From Labedaea rhizosphaerae (lineage in GTDB: Bacteria > Actinomycetota > Actinomycetes > Mycobacteriales > Pseudonocardiaceae), in the NCBI RefSeq assembly GCF_004362825.1, contig NZ_SNXZ01000011.1, positions 62,001 through 126,000 of the forward strand: 64,000 nucleotides of DNA, read 5' to 3'. Position numbers and translations under genes: made by a program. A model generated the notes under the pieces. It was not told where the DNA came from and ran no database searches. It worked only from the letters and a program-made list of their open reading frames with translations. Shown piece by piece: positions 15,592 through 23,500 of the stretch (the first letter of the stretch is position 1; the number at the start of each line of letters is the position of its first letter).

Positions 15592-16863
15592 GTGCGCAAG
15601 CAGATCGCGACGTTGACCGTGCTCGCCGCGTTGTTGGCGATCACGTTGTTCGGCGGCCCGCTCGCGCTCGCGGTGTCGCGCTACTACGTCACCGAGGAGC
15701 GTGCGGAGCTCGAGCGCGCCGCCGACGACGCCGCGCTCGTGCTGGCCGCCGACCTCCTGGGTGGCCGCATCCCGCAGACCATGCCGAAGGTCAGCGAGCC
15801 CGGTTCGTACGCGGTCTACGACCCGGCCGGGCGCCGACTGGCCGGTGCTGGACCCGCCGCCGTGCCCGCGGCCACGCGGGTGCACCCGGGTGAGGTGCTG
15901 GGCGACGACACCTCGGACGACTATGGCGTGCTGGTCCCGATCAGCGACGACGGCCGGGTCGTCGCCGTGTTGCGGGCCGCCACGCCACGCGTCGAAGTCG
16001 TGCTCCAGACCGCGTTGACGTGGGCGGCCATGGTCGCGTTGGCCGCCATGGCGATCGTCGCGACCTGGTTGGTCGCGCGGCGGCGGGCCGGGCGCCTCGC
16101 CGAACCGCTGGAGGCCCTGTCGCAGACCGCGCGCCGGCTCGGCGACGGCGATTTCACCGTGCGGGCCCGGCGGTCCGGCATCGCGGAGATCGACTCCGTC
16201 GGCGCGTCGCTGGACGCCACGGCCGAACGGCTGAACGGACTGCTGGCGCGGGAACGGGCGTTCACCGCCGACGCCTCGCACCAGCTGCGCACGCCGCTGA
16301 CCGGTCTGCGGCTGCAACTGGAAGCGGCGTTGGACAACCCGGCCGCGGACCCGAGGCAGGCCCTCGTCGCGGGCATCGCCACCGCGGACCGGCTGGAACG
16401 CACCATCGCCGACCTGCTGGCCCTGGCCCGGGACGCGCCGCTGGCCGCCCGGCACGCCGCGCTCGGGGACGTGCTCGACGACATCCGCGGTGAGTGGTCC
16501 GGCCAACTCGACCGGGCCGGGCGCGCGCTCGAGGTGACGGTGGAGCCCGGCCTCGCCGAGTGCCTGGTCGCGGGGCCGGTCGTGCGGCAGATCCTGGCCG
16601 TGCTGCTCGACAACGCGGCACGCCACGGCGCGGGCACGGTGCGGGTCACCGCCCGCGACGCGGGCGACACCCTGGCGGTGGACGTGTCGGACGAGGGCCC
16701 GGGCATCGAGGCCGACGAGGACGTCTTCGCGCGGCGGGCCGCGGCGCACGGCATCGGCCTGGCGCTGGCCCGTCGGCTCGCCGAGGCGGAGGCCGGCCGG
16801 CTGCGGCTGACGCGGCACGCGCCGCCGCGATTCACCCTGCTGCTGCCGCTGGAGGCGCAGTGA
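15592..16863 (+). CDS. Two-component sensor histidine kinase
   Basis: 423-aa membrane kinase. A first membrane segment lies at about 7-28, an extracytoplasmic sensor domain runs to about 140, and a second membrane segment (MVALAAMAIVATWLVA) is followed by HAMP. The phospho-acceptor is H230 in DASHQLRTPL. The ATPase domain has the N-box DNAARHG and G-box DEGPGIE. AAGGATG precedes the GTG start. There is no receiver gene immediately downstream; the nearest response regulator is 0.8 kb away on the opposite strand (17653-18342) and is the likely partner. Confidence 0.9.
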   Translation: MRKQIATLTVLAALLAITLFGGPLALAVSRYYVTEERAELERAADDAALVLAADLLGGRIPQTMPKVSEPGSYAVYDPAGRRLAGAGPAAVPAATRVHPGEVLGDDTSDDYGVLVPISDDGRVVAVLRAATPRVEVVLQTALTWAAMVALAAMAIVATWLVARRRAGRLAEPLEALSQTARRLGDGDFTVRARRSGIAEIDSVGASLDATAERLNGLLARERAFTADASHQLRTPLTGLRLQLEAALDNPAADPRQALVAGIATADRLERTIADLLALARDAPLAARHAALGDVLDDIRGEWSGQLDRAGRALEVTVEPGLAECLVAGPVVRQILAVLLDNAARHGAGTVRVTARDAGDTLAVDVSDEGPGIEADEDVFARRAAAHGIGLALARRLAEAEAGRLRLTRHAPPRFTLLLPLEAQ

Positions 16864-16876
16864 TCATTTTGCCAAC

Positions 16877-16906
16877 CGCTAACCCGGTTTCGGGCCGGCG
16901 CTAACC
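16877..16906 (+). promoter_or_regulatory. Direct repeat upstream of the SARP gene
   Basis: CGCTAACC occurs at 16877-16884 and again at 16899-16906, exactly 22 nt apart, or two helical turns. SARP activators bind heptameric direct repeats with 11- or 22-nt periodicity near the -35 element, so this may be an autoregulatory site. It lies about 50 nt before the SARP start. Confidence 0.5.
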
Positions 16907-16957
16907 TGCGCGTGCGTAGCGTCCCTCCAGTGGGCTGATTCCGAAGGCCCGTACGCC

Positions 16958-17677
16958 GTGTCTTTGCTTGGACCGACGGCGGTGCGGGCCGATAGAGGCT
17001 GGGTCGCGCTGCGCTCGTCGCCGCGACGCCGGTTGCTCGAACTCCTGGCGATGCAATCGGGGCGAACCGTTCCGCTCGACGCGATCGTGGGCGAGCTGTG
17101 GGGCGACGGGCCGCCCGAGTGGCCGAGGGAAGCCGTGCAGACGCAGATCCGGCGGCTGCGCAAGACGTTCACCGACCTGCCGGTGCGATCCGACGACCAC
17201 GGGTACCTGCTCGACCTCCCACCCGGCGCCGTCGACGCGTTGCACATGGTGATGCTGGTCGAGTCGGCGTCCGGGCTCGAGGACGAAGAGCTCGTGAGCA
17301 CGCTGGACCAGGCGCTCGCGCTGTGGTCCGGCGAGCCGTTCGGCGGCATGGCCTTTGGTGCGCGGCACGCGGCCGCCGCCGCGCACTGGGCCGAGGTGCG
17401 CTCGCGTGCGTTGCGCCTGTGGGCGAGCGCGCAGTTGCGGCTCGGCCGGCCCAAGCCGGTGATCAGCAGGCTGCGGGCCGAGCGGGTCGGCGACTTCGCC
17501 GACGAATCGCTGTACCGGCTGCTGATCGACGCGCTGGACCAGGTCGGCCGCGAGATGGAGGCCGTCACGGAACCGCCGTCGCCCGAGGTCGTCGAGCCGG
17601 TGTGGACGCTGCCCGAGCACGTGGATGACCCGACCGGCGACCGGACCGGCGATCAGCCGGGCGGTTCGAGCCGGTAA
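16958..17677 (+). CDS. SARP-type (AfsR/DnrI-like) transcriptional regulator
   Basis: 239-aa protein with an OmpR-like winged helix at about 15-90 (LLELLAMQSGRTVPLDAIVG, then VQTQIRRLRKTF and GYLLDLP) followed by a bacterial transcriptional activation domain. It has no NB-ARC or TPR extension, so it is a small SARP. These usually activate secondary-metabolite operons. The GTG start has no better in-frame alternative. The gene is convergent with the response regulator, overlapping it by 25 nt. Its target is unknown; the upstream direct repeat suggests self-control. Confidence 0.8.
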   Translation: MSLLGPTAVRADRGWVALRSSPRRRLLELLAMQSGRTVPLDAIVGELWGDGPPEWPREAVQTQIRRLRKTFTDLPVRSDDHGYLLDLPPGAVDALHMVMLVESASGLEDEELVSTLDQALALWSGEPFGGMAFGARHAAAAAHWAEVRSRALRLWASAQLRLGRPKPVISRLRAERVGDFADESLYRLLIDALDQVGREMEAVTEPPSPEVVEPVWTLPEHVDDPTGDRTGDQPGGSSR

Positions 17678-18342
17678 CCGTGACCGCGCAGCGTGCTGAT
17701 CGTCGGCACGCGGTCGGTCCCGGCCGTGGCGAGTTTGCGGCGCAAGGCGGCCACGTGCACGTCGAGGGTCTTCGTCGAGCCGAACCAGTGCGCGTCCCAC
17801 ACGTCGGCCATGAGCGTCTCCCGGCGCACGGCGACCCCCGGTTCGCGCGCGAGCCGAAGCAGCAGGTCGAACTCCTTGGTGCGCAAGAGGAGTTCCTGCC
17901 CGTCCACGGTGACCCGCCGTGACGCCGGGTCGATGTGCAGCAGGCCGTGCACGAGGACGGCCTGCTCGCCGGCCACGCCGGATTCGCGCCGCAGGTGCGC
18001 CCGGATCCGGGCGTGCAGCTCGGCCAGCCGGACGGGCTTGGTGAGGTAGTCGTCGGCCCCGGCCTCGAGGCCGACGATCACGTCCATCTCGTCGGTGCGG
18101 GCGGTCAGGATGACCTGGACGCAGCCGGGCCGGACCTCGCGCAACCGGCGGCAGACCTCGATGCCGTCCAGGTCGGGCAGGCCGAGGTCGACCAGCGCCA
18201 GGTCGAAGGGCCGGCCTTCGGCGTCGCGCAAGGCGTCGCGCCCGCACCGCGCCCAGCACACGTCGTGGCCGTGGTGGCTCAGGCTCGACTCCAGCGCGGA
18301 CCCGATCGTCTCGTCGTCCTCGACCACCAGCAGGCGCGCCAT
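17653..18342 (-). CDS. OmpR/PhoB-type response regulator
   Basis: 229 aa. The receiver domain has acid pocket E8-D9-D10, phospho-acceptor D52 (LVDLGLPD) and the conserved Lys in LTKPV. The C-terminal winged helix ends in HVAALRRKLATAG and TLRGHGYRLEPPG, as in the PhoB/OmpR family. ATG 18342 gives the expected receiver N-terminus MARLLVVEDD. It is divergent from a lipoprotein gene and convergent with the SARP; the histidine kinase at 15592-16863 is a plausible partner. Confidence 0.92.
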   Translation of the reverse strand: MARLLVVEDDETIGSALESSLSHHGHDVCWARCGRDALRDAEGRPFDLALVDLGLPDLDGIEVCRRLREVRPGCVQVILTARTDEMDVIVGLEAGADDYLTKPVRLAELHARIRAHLRRESGVAGEQAVLVHGLLHIDPASRRVTVDGQELLLRTKEFDLLLRLAREPGVAVRRETLMADVWDAHWFGSTKTLDVHVAALRRKLATAGTDRVPTISTLRGHGYRLEPPG

Positions 18343-18396
18343 GCTCGGCACCTTAATAACGGTGTGAACGGGCCACACAACGGGCATTCTCCTGGT

Positions 18397-19047
18397 GTGA
18401 ACGCGAAGATCGGGTGCGCCGTGGTCGCCGTGCTGCTCGCCGCGACGGCGTGCACCACCTCCGATGCCGGAACGGCCGTGCCGACGACGGTGGCCGGCCA
18501 CGACCGCGCCGAGCTGGACGTGGTCAGCGGCGCGACGGCGGTGACGATCCGGGCCGTCGACCTGGGCACCGCGCTCTACCGCGCGGACGGCGCGCGGGCC
18601 GAGGTCGACGGCGACGTGGTGCGGGTGTCGGTCGCGGACGGCGCGTCGTCGATCCACGTCGACGTGGCGACCGGCGTGGCCTGGACGATCCGGCTCGACG
18701 GCGGTGCCACCGAGGAGTCGGTCGACTTCGCCGACGGGAAGCTGGACGCGCTCGAGTTCGGCGCGGGCGCGACCCGCATCGAGGCGACGCTGCCCACGCC
18801 GAGCGCAACCGTGCCGGTGCGGATGACCGGGGGCGCGTCGAGCTTCGCCCTCGCTCTGCCGCCGGGCGTCCCGGCCACCGTGCGGTTCGCGGGCGGGGCC
18901 GGGCAGGCGAACATCGACGGGGTGGCGCACAACGGCATCGGCGGCGGCACCGTGCTGTCCACATCGGACTGGACGGACGGCGCGAACGGCTACACCGTCG
19001 ACGCGGTCGCGGGCGTGTCCGCGCTGACGCTAGCCCGCAACGGCTGA
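18397..19047 (+). CDS. Putative lipoprotein of unknown function
   Basis: 216-aa secreted protein. The GTG start gives a short signal peptide with a hydrophobic core (CAVVAVLLAATAC) and a lipidation Cys, then a low-complexity linker and a beta-rich domain with repeated glycine-valine strands resembling the adhesin-like DUF4097 fold. It diverges from the response regulator gene and may be its regulated output. No enzymatic motif. Confidence 0.65.
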   Translation: MNAKIGCAVVAVLLAATACTTSDAGTAVPTTVAGHDRAELDVVSGATAVTIRAVDLGTALYRADGARAEVDGDVVRVSVADGASSIHVDVATGVAWTIRLDGGATEESVDFADGKLDALEFGAGATRIEATLPTPSATVPVRMTGGASSFALALPPGVPATVRFAGGAGQANIDGVAHNGIGGGTVLSTSDWTDGANGYTVDAVAGVSALTLARNG

Positions 19048-19572
19048 GATGTACTCCAGGAGCACCACGCCGGAACGGAAAGTGCGCGCCTCGGCCAGTT
19101 CCAGCCGGGCCGGCTCGGCGAACAGCTGCCGGCCGTGGCCCTGCGCCGCCGGGTAGACGAAGATCCGGTACCGGTCGACGAGCCCGGCGCGCTGCACCGC
19201 GCGCACGAGCTCGACGCTGCCGGTCACGACGATGTCGCCGCCCTCGCCCTGCTTCAGCGCCTCGATCTCGCCGACCTCACGCAGGATCGTCGAGTTCTGC
19301 CAGTCCGCGGACCGCAAGCTCGACGACACGACGTACTTCGCGACCGCGTCGAGGTAGGCGGCGACGCCGGTCGGGTCGTCGTCCTGGTGCGGCCAGAAGC
19401 CGGCGAACTCCTCGTAGGTGACCCGGCCCAGCACGAGCGCGTCGGCCGCCTCGCGGTGTGCCTTGGTCACCGCGAGCAGGTCGTCGTCGGCGGCCAGCGG
19501 GTCGAACCAGCCGTCCATCGGGCTCACGATGCCGTCGGCGGACGCGTTCTCGGTGACGATCAGCTGCCGCAT
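19030..19572 (-). CDS. RibD C-terminal/dihydrofolate reductase-like protein
   Basis: 180-aa reductase-fold protein beginning MRQLIVTENASADGIVSP. The conserved DALVLGRVTYEEFAGFWP and GDIVVTGSVELVRAV mark the dihydrofolate-reductase/RibD-C family common in actinomycetes; most members have no assigned substrate. Its start overlaps the end of the GNAT gene by 13 nt, so the two are co-transcribed. Confidence 0.85.
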   Translation of the reverse strand: MRQLIVTENASADGIVSPMDGWFDPLAADDDLLAVTKAHREAADALVLGRVTYEEFAGFWPHQDDDPTGVAAYLDAVAKYVVSSSLRSADWQNSTILREVGEIEALKQGEGGDIVVTGSVELVRAVQRAGLVDRYRIFVYPAAQGHGRQLFAEPARLELAEARTFRSGVVLLEYISAVAG

Positions 19573-20129
19573 GGGCGCACCAACTCCTCGGCGACGAGGT
19601 CCATGAGCAGGCCATCGTGCCAGCCTTCGCCGTGCGCGTCGCGCTCGTAGCGGCGCATGACGCCGACCGGGCGGAAACCGACGGCGCGGTAGCAGCGGAT
19701 GGCGGCCCCGTTGCCGGCCGCGGGGTCGATGACCAGGCGGTGGTGGCCGCGTTGGTCGATCAGGTGGGCCGCCAGCGTGGCCACGGCGTCGCGCCCGATG
19801 CCCTGCCCGTGCACGTCCGGGTCGAGGAAGATGTCGATCGACGCGTGCCGGTACTGCGGGTCGTGTTCCTCGCCGTACTGGACCAGGCCCACGACCTGAC
19901 CGCCGACGAGGACCGCGAAGCAGACGGTCTCGTCGTCCGCGACCGGCCAGCCGTCCTCGGCGGCGACGTCCGGCCAGTACGCGCGGACCGCAGGCGTGTC
20001 GAGGATCCGGCGCAACGCGGGCACGTGGTCGGCGGTCGCGCGGGTGAGGACCACACGAGCACCACGTAGGTCGGTGGTGGGCAGATCGGTGGTGGGCAGC
20101 TCGGTGGTGGGCGGCTTGGTGGCGGGCAT
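19560..20129 (-). CDS. GNAT N-acetyltransferase (AAC(6')-like)
   Basis: 189-aa GNAT enzyme with the acetyl-CoA loop DPDVHGQGIGRDAV and the C-terminal NGAAIRCYRAVGFRPVGVMR. The layout resembles aminoglycoside 6'-N-acetyltransferases and RimJ-like enzymes; the acceptor is unknown. The first 20 residues are a low-complexity PTTELPTTDLPTTD run encoded by a 15-bp tandem repeat, so the exact start is uncertain (in-frame codons exist upstream). It overlaps the RibD-like gene downstream. Confidence 0.82.
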   Translation of the reverse strand: MPATKPPTTELPTTDLPTTDLRGARVVLTRATADHVPALRRILDTPAVRAYWPDVAAEDGWPVADDETVCFAVLVGGQVVGLVQYGEEHDPQYRHASIDIFLDPDVHGQGIGRDAVATLAAHLIDQRGHHRLVIDPAAGNGAAIRCYRAVGFRPVGVMRRYERDAHGEGWHDGLLMDLVAEELVRPCGS

Positions 20130-20130
20130 G
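20071..20130. repeat. 15-bp tandem repeat inside the GNAT gene
   Basis: Unit TCGGTGGTGGGCAGN repeated at 20071, 20086 and 20101, with a degenerate fourth copy at 20116. On the coding strand it encodes PTTDL-type pentapeptides at the extreme N-terminus of the acetyltransferase. Copy number could vary by slippage. Confidence 0.85.
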
Positions 20131-20166
20131 GCGCCGATTGTCGGCGCCGCACGCTTGAATGTCCGC

Positions 20167-20574
20167 ATGAATATCGAGCTGCGCGCGATCGGCCACGTCG
20201 AGTCGCCGCTCACCGACCCGGCGCAGGCGCCCCGCCAGCCCGACGAGGGCGCCCCGGCCGCCACACTGGTGTTCGCACCGTCCGTCGTGGCGGCCCTGGA
20301 CGGCTTGAACGTCGGCGACGCGATCGTGCTGATCACATGGTTCGACCGCGCGGCCCGCGACGCGCTCGTCGTGCACCCCCGCGGCGACCGCACCCGGCCG
20401 CCGATGGGCGTGCTGGCGACGCGCTCGCCCGACCGCCCGAACCCGATCGGCCTGCACACCACCACCATCACCGAGATCAATGGCGCCCGGGTCGGGGTCG
20501 ACCACCTCGAAGCCCTTGACGGCACCCCGATCCTCGACGTCAAGCCGGTGCTGGGCCCGGTCGACCAGCGCTAG
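20167..20574 (+). CDS. TrmO/TsaA-family tRNA methyltransferase-like protein
   Basis: 135-aa single-domain protein. IGHVESPL at the N-terminus and the signature TRSPDRPNPIGLH identify the TsaA/TrmO fold, which in its characterised member uses SAM to N6-methylate t6A37 of tRNA. This copy is short, lacking the C-terminal extension of E. coli TrmO, so activity on tRNA is not assured. The ATG is chosen over an upstream in-frame ATG because it gives the family N-terminus. Confidence 0.82.
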   Translation: MNIELRAIGHVESPLTDPAQAPRQPDEGAPAATLVFAPSVVAALDGLNVGDAIVLITWFDRAARDALVVHPRGDRTRPPMGVLATRSPDRPNPIGLHTTTITEINGARVGVDHLEALDGTPILDVKPVLGPVDQR

Positions 20575-20652
20575 ACCGCCCTTGGTTCCATGCGGTGCAG
20601 CTGGGTCGGAACGCCGTGGGGGAGGAGTCCCGCTGCAGTTGGTCGTACTCGA

Positions 20653-21588
20653 TCAGCCCGCCGTCACCCCGGGGCGCCCGTCGCTGTGCACGGCGAGGAG
20701 GTCCATGATCGCCCGGTTGGCCGGCGTGGGGATGCCGAGCGCCTTGCCGCGGTCGGCCACGTCGCCGCTGAGCCAGGCGACCTCGAGCCGGTTGCCGTGC
20801 TCCAGGTCGAAGTGCATGGACGACGTCATGTCGGCGGGCACCTGGTCGACGAACGCGAGCCGGTCGTCGGCGTAGTCGGCGGGCAGCGACACGCCTTGGG
20901 CGCGGGCCACCCGCACCACTTCGTCCATCACGTCGTGCAGGAACGCCCGCGAGCGTGGGTTGTCGCGGATCGGTCCGATCGGCGCGCGCACGGTGCTCGT
21001 CAGGCCGGAGAGGCCGACCAGGAAAACGAACTTCTCCCAGATCGTGCGCTCGATGTCCGCGCTGATCTCAGCGTCGATGCCCGCGTCGACGCAGGCGTCG
21101 TGGAACGCTTGCACCCGTTGCGAAGTCGTGCCGTCGTACTCGCCGAAGACCAGCTTCTGCAAGGTGTTGGCATGGCGGATGATGCCCGGTTCCGCGATGG
21201 TGGCGGCGATGTAGCAAACCCCGCCGACGACGTGCTCGGCGCCGAGCCGCGCGCGCAGGATGTCGTCCTTCACCACGCCGTTCTGGAACGACACCACGCC
21301 GGTGTGCGTGCCGAGCAGCGGCTTGATCTGCTCGGCGGCGCCCTCGGTGTCCCAGAGCTTCACGCCGAACAGCACGAGGTCGGCCTGGCCGAGTGTGGCG
21401 GGGTCGTCGGTGACCTCGATGTGGGGCAGGTGCAGGTCGCCCAGCGGGCTCTGCACCCGCAGTCCCTTGTCCCGCAGGGCTTCGAGATGGCGCCCCCGCG
21501 CCACGAACGCGACGTCGTGGCCGGCTTCGGCCAGCCGCGCCCCGAAGTAACCCCCGACCCCGCCCGTCCCCATCACGACCAAGCGCAT
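20653..21588 (-). CDS. 2-dehydropantoate 2-reductase family protein
   Basis: 311-aa PanE/ApbA enzyme that reduces a 2-keto acid with NADPH; in the pantothenate pathway it makes pantoate. GTGGVGGYFGARLAEAG is the Rossmann motif, FQNGVVKDDIL the substrate-loop signature and EKFVFLVGLSG the start of the C-terminal domain with its catalytic Lys. AGGGG precedes the ATG. It stands alone, unlike the shorter copy at 6368-7258, and may be the housekeeping enzyme. Confidence 0.85.
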   Translation of the reverse strand: MRLVVMGTGGVGGYFGARLAEAGHDVAFVARGRHLEALRDKGLRVQSPLGDLHLPHIEVTDDPATLGQADLVLFGVKLWDTEGAAEQIKPLLGTHTGVVSFQNGVVKDDILRARLGAEHVVGGVCYIAATIAEPGIIRHANTLQKLVFGEYDGTTSQRVQAFHDACVDAGIDAEISADIERTIWEKFVFLVGLSGLTSTVRAPIGPIRDNPRSRAFLHDVMDEVVRVARAQGVSLPADYADDRLAFVDQVPADMTSSMHFDLEHGNRLEVAWLSGDVADRGKALGIPTPANRAIMDLLAVHSDGRPGVTAG

Positions 21589-21799
21589 GCCAACCCCTAG
21601 CTCGAGTGATCCCGACTCTGGGGAGAACGCGTTCGCGCGCCGATCGATGCCGCACGCGGTGTGACCTGCGACTCGGTGTGCTTCACCATCCGGCCCGGCG
21701 GCGACAGGCACACCACGGCCGCATACCGTCGGGACGTTGCCGGGACGTTGTTTGCTCGCGCGGTGGCCGAGGTCGTCCGCCGAGCGGAAGGAGACACCA

Positions 21800-22126
21800 A
21801 TGCTGCTCGAACTGCGTGAGTACATCGCCGAACCCGGGCGCGCGGCCGATCTGCACGCCAGGTTCGCCAACCACACCATGGCGTTGTTCGCCAAGCATGA
21901 CATGGAGGTCGCCGGCTTCTGGGCCGACGCCGAGGACGACGGCCGGATCATCTACCTGCTGCGTTTCGCCGACGAGGCCGCGAAGAAGGCGGCATGGGAC
22001 GCGTTCAAGGCCGATCCGGAGTGGCAGCGCGTGAAGGCCGCGTCGGAGGAGAACGGTCCGATCCTCGCCGAGCTCAACAGCACCACGCTCGCGGCGGTGC
22101 CCTACTGGCCAGGGGAGCAGGCATGA
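21800..22126 (+). CDS. NIPSNAP-family protein
   Basis: 108-aa ferredoxin-like (dimeric alpha-beta barrel) protein beginning MLLELREYIAEPGR, with FANHTMALFAKHDMEVAGFW typical of the NIPSNAP family. AAGGAG lies 7 nt upstream of the ATG. The biochemical role of bacterial NIPSNAP proteins is not settled. It is convergent with the SDR gene. The 211 nt upstream contain no recognisable gene. Confidence 0.82.
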   Translation: MLLELREYIAEPGRAADLHARFANHTMALFAKHDMEVAGFWADAEDDGRIIYLLRFADEAAKKAAWDAFKADPEWQRVKAASEENGPILAELNSTTLAAVPYWPGEQA

Positions 22127-22132
22127 AAGCGT

Positions 22133-22888
22133 TCAGAAGGCGCGCAAAGCGCCACCGTCGACCGGCACCATGATGCCGGTGAGGTAGGAAGCGGCAGGGG
22201 AAAGCAGAAACGCAGCCGTTCGCCCGAACTCCTGCGGCGTTCCGTACCGGCGCAACGGAATGCGCGCCTCCGCGGCCTCGCGTGCGGCCCGCGGGTCGGC
22301 GGCGAGTCCGTCGAGTTCACGCACGCGGTCCGTTTCGATCCGGGCCGGCAGCAGCCCGACGACGCGGATTCCCTTGGGCCCCAGCTCATCCGCGAGAGAC
22401 TTGGCGAAGCCCGCGAGCCCGGGCCGCAGACCGTTGGAGATGGTCAGGCCGGGAATCGGCTCGTACACCGAGCCCGACAACACGAAGCCGATCACGCCGC
22501 CCGGGCCCAGGGCCGCGGCGGCCGCGCGGGCGAGGCGCACCGCGCCCAGGAACACCGACTCGAACGCGGCCTGCCACTGCTCGTCGGTGACGTCGGCGGC
22601 CGATCCGGCCGGTGGGCCGCCGACGCTGATCAGCACGCCGTCGAGGCCGCCGAACCGGTCCCGCGCGGCCGTGATCAGGCGGGTTGGCGCGTCCGGGGCG
22701 CTGTTGTCCACGGCGACGCCTGTCGCGTTCGGCCCGAGTTCGGCGCCGGCGGCCACCACCTTCTGCTCGTCGCGCCCGCTGATCACGACCTTCGCCCCGT
22801 CGGCCAGCAGCTCGCGCGCGGCGGCGTTGCCCAGTCCGCGGGTGGCGCCGGTGACGACGTAGACGCGGTCCTTCAGCCCGAGATCCAT
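22133..22888 (-). CDS. Short-chain dehydrogenase/reductase, atypical active site
   Basis: 251-aa SDR with cofactor motif TGATRGLG and the C-terminal YLTGIMVPVDGGALRAF. The usual YxxxK is replaced by SNGLR, so the catalytic Tyr and Lys are not in place. Such divergent members occur in actinomycetes and may act on unusual substrates or need reassessment as reductases. The ATG at 22888 is preferred to one at 22912, which lies inside the end of the upstream gene. It forms an operon with the PPOX gene, 7 nt apart. Confidence 0.82.
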   Translation of the reverse strand: MDLGLKDRVYVVTGATRGLGNAAARELLADGAKVVISGRDEQKVVAAGAELGPNATGVAVDNSAPDAPTRLITAARDRFGGLDGVLISVGGPPAGSAADVTDEQWQAAFESVFLGAVRLARAAAAALGPGGVIGFVLSGSVYEPIPGLTISNGLRPGLAGFAKSLADELGPKGIRVVGLLPARIETDRVRELDGLAADPRAAREAAEARIPLRRYGTPQEFGRTAAFLLSPAASYLTGIMVPVDGGALRAF

Positions 22889-22895
22889 GCCCCAA

Positions 22896-23342
22896 TCATG
22901 CGGGATTGGCATAGACGCGGCGCGGCGTGACGAGCACGGCGGTCCGGTGTTCCTCGGCCATCACGCGGTCGTAGGTGTCCCAGTCGTCGTGGGTGCCACC
23001 GGCAGCCTTGAAGATGTCGCGCAGCAACACCCGCAACGCCTCGCCGTCGACCTCCGGGTGCGGGTCGTCGGGACCGATGAGCTGGGCCGTGCCCTCGACC
23101 GCCACCCACTGCCACCCGGCCCGCACGACGAGCGTCACGCGGGGGTCGGCACGCAGGTGCGCCAGCTTGCGCGAGCCGCCCCGGGCCACCAGCCCCACGG
23201 CCTGGCCGCCGTGCAGCGGGTGCGCGAGGATTCCCGCGTTGACCACGGAGGCTTGGATGCTCCCGTCGGGACGCAGGGTGCTGACCACGGTGAGGCCGTG
23301 GTCCTGGGTCACCAACTCGGCGAACGCGGCGAGCTCGGTCAT
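22896..23342 (-). CDS. PPOX-class F420/FMN-dependent protein
   Basis: 148-aa split-barrel protein of the pyridoxamine-phosphate-oxidase superfamily (TIGR03618-like). SRKLAHLRADPRVTLVVR is the flavin/F420-binding signature; VEGTAQLIGP follows. These proteins commonly use F420H2 to reduce small molecules. An alternative GTG start lies at 23351. It is the first gene of an operon with the SDR. Confidence 0.82.
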   Translation of the reverse strand: MTELAAFAELVTQDHGLTVVSTLRPDGSIQASVVNAGILAHPLHGGQAVGLVARGGSRKLAHLRADPRVTLVVRAGWQWVAVEGTAQLIGPDDPHPEVDGEALRVLLRDIFKAAGGTHDDWDTYDRVMAEEHRTAVLVTPRRVYANPA

Positions 23343-23363
23343 GGCCGCCACGATAGGCGCCGA

Positions 23364-23500
23364 TCACGCCTTCGGCAGGTGCGGCCACACCTTCGCGACG
23401 ATTGCCTTGGCCGTCGAGCACGCCCGGTGCGGACCGCTCGTGTCGAACACGAACACCTGGGCCTGCTCCACCAGATCTTTCAGTGGTTTGCCTTGCCCTG
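23364..23500 (-). other. Out-of-frame coding-like 3' extension of the membrane protein gene
   Basis: In the -1 frame relative to 23480-24160 the sequence stays open for about 40 codons beyond that gene's stop, with strongly GC-rich third positions and ordinary protein composition (for example KPLKDLVEQAQVFVFD and VAKVWPHLPKA). This looks like the true C-terminus, separated by a frameshift near 23483-23500. Confidence 0.5.
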
